7,344 nt of DNA. It comes from an uncultured Micrococcaceae bacterium. Its GTDB lineage: Bacteria > Actinomycetota > Actinomycetes > Actinomycetales > Micrococcaceae. The number at the start of each line of letters is the position of its first letter. Positions within the stretch are counted from its first letter, which is position 1. Where the stretch lies: positions 1-7,344 of the forward strand of contig CALBOC010000088.1 in the NCBI GenBank assembly GCA_937896705.1. Direction: 5' to 3'. Positions 7,106 through 7,344 of the stretch are shown one piece after another. The translations under genes were made by a program, and so were the position numbers. The notes under the pieces were generated by a model, which saw nothing but the letters and a program-made list of their open reading frames with translations, searched no databases and was not told where the DNA came from.

Positions 7106-7131
7106 GGGGCCGGGGCTTGCGCCCCGACCCC
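7106..7131 (-). promoter_or_regulatory. Very stable GNRA-capped RNA hairpin between the pilin gene and tadE
   Basis: Read on the minus strand, GGGGTCGGGGC, then GCAA, then GCCCCGGCCCC forms 11 continuous pairs (ten G-C and one U-G wobble) closed by a GCAA tetraloop. It begins 11 bases after the DUF4244 stop codon and ends 14 bases before the tadE ATG, with GGAG in between. It has no T-run, so it is not a standard terminator. More likely it protects the pilin mRNA 3' end or lowers entry of ribosomes on tadE. The structure is seen directly; the effect is inferred. Confidence 0.65.
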
Positions 7132-7142
7132 AGGTGGGTGGA

Positions 7143-7322
7143 TTAGAAGCTCAGGGCGCGTTCGATCAGGCCTTCTAAAAGGCCTTGCACGGTGCCCGAA
7201 GACAACACGGCGGCTAACAGACCGGCGAATGCTACCGCCGCCAGCGTGACGATAGAGTATTCGGCGGTGTTGGCTCCGGTGTCATCGGCGAAGTTCACTT
7301 CGAAGGGTCGGATGGGTTCCAT
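7143..7322 (-). CDS. DUF4244 family Flp-like pilin, 59 residues
   Basis: A short gene encoding 59 residues, recognised as the DUF4244 (Rv3656c-type) Flp-like pilin of actinobacterial tad operons. A 16-residue leader ends in DDTG and is followed by ANTAEY: cleavage after G16 would put Glu (E21) at position five and Tyr (Y22) at position six of the mature pilin, the Flp signature. The hydrophobic helix continues through IVTLAAVAFAGLLAAVL (24-40), and the mature protein would be only 43 residues. The ATG at 7320-7322 has TAAGGAG six bases upstream, the best ribosome site of the three tad genes here, consistent with a major subunit made in excess. Two TTA leucine codons occur. Genes for the ATPase and platform (tadA/B/C) would be expected upstream, off the right edge. 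The GLLEGLIE segment coincides with a DNA inverted repeat. Confidence 0.9.
   Translation of the reverse strand: MEPIRPFEVNFADDTGANTAEYSIVTLAAVAFAGLLAAVLSSGTVQGLLEGLIERALSF
7168..7185 (-). repeat. Inverted repeat in the 3' end of the pilin gene
   Basis: AGGCCTT and AAGGCCT arms of seven bases around a four-base loop, inside the last codons of DUF4244 (the GLLEGL region). With the stronger hairpin just after the stop codon it could form a tandem structured 3' end. It may also be a by-product of the Gly-Leu-Leu-Glu-Gly-Leu codons. Confidence 0.35.
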
Positions 7323-7328
7323 GATGTT

Positions 7329-7334
7329 CTCCTT
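7329..7334 (-). promoter_or_regulatory. Ribosome binding site of the DUF4244 pilin gene
   Basis: AAGGAG on the minus strand, six bases before the ATG. It fixes the start of this very short gene and is stronger than the sites of the two tad genes that follow. Confidence 0.8.
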
Positions 7335-7344
7335 AGGGTTGCAG

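Noticed and set aside
7106..7131. The G-C hairpin as a Rho-independent terminator.
   Set aside because: No run of T follows on either strand, and the next gene of the same operon starts 14 bases later with a good ribosome site.
6736..7146. Open frame of 136 codons on the plus strand.
   Set aside because: Antisense to tadE, whose prepilin motif and ribosome site are clear.
1..7344. CRISPR array, insertion sequence, prophage or tRNA.
   Set aside because: No regularly spaced repeats, transposase or integrase motifs, or cloverleaf-like sequence were seen; the genes are housekeeping or operonic with uniform composition.

Overview
The window looks like a piece of an actinobacterial chromosome, probably from the order Micrococcales (inference). 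The sequence is moderately GC-rich with G/C-biased third codon positions. The gene set matches the conserved actinobacterial 'helicase/secretion' neighbourhood known from mycobacteria: topA, an SftH/MrfA-like helicase, then convergent Tad-pilus genes ending in a Rv3654c-type protein. The genus cannot be fixed from the sequence alone. Coding density is very high. The only sizeable gap is the 137-base divergent promoter region at 3170-3306, and no stretch above 300 bases lacks a gene.

Left arm (1-3169, minus strand). Three genes are read in the order trhO (tRNA U34 hydroxylase), a large class I SAM-dependent methyltransferase with an NPPF motif, and topA (5' part only; it runs off the left edge). 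trhO and the methyltransferase share one base in a TAATG junction. The methyltransferase is followed after 36 bases by topA, which has a strong AAAAGGAG ribosome site and a GTG start. This looks like one operon joining tRNA modification, an uncharacterised methyl transfer and relaxation of DNA supercoils.

Centre (3307-6434, plus strand). A GNAT acetyltransferase is followed, with a 28-base overlap, by a DEAH-box superfamily 2 helicase carrying a C-terminal four/five-cysteine cluster (SftH/MrfA/YprA type, DNA repair). The acetyltransferase has a -10-like TATTCT ending six bases before its ATG, so its mRNA may be leaderless. A 14-base palindrome sits in the divergent region upstream.

Right arm (6391-7344, minus strand). 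This is the distal end of a Tad/Flp pilus operon: a 59-residue Flp-like DUF4244 pilin, a TadE-type pseudopilin and a Rv3654c-type TadE-like protein, all with a prepilin-style N-terminus. The ATPase and membrane platform genes (tadA/B/C) would be expected just beyond the right edge. Between the pilin and tadE, the mRNA can form an 11-bp, almost entirely G-C hairpin with a GCAA tetraloop right before the tadE ribosome site. It is a good candidate for setting different expression levels of major pilin and minor pseudopilins. The last tad gene overlaps the helicase gene tail-to-tail by 44 bases.

I see no mobile element, CRISPR array, tRNA or rRNA. The gene families are known. The least described elements are the methyltransferase's substrate, the pilin-tadE hairpin and the divergent-region palindrome.
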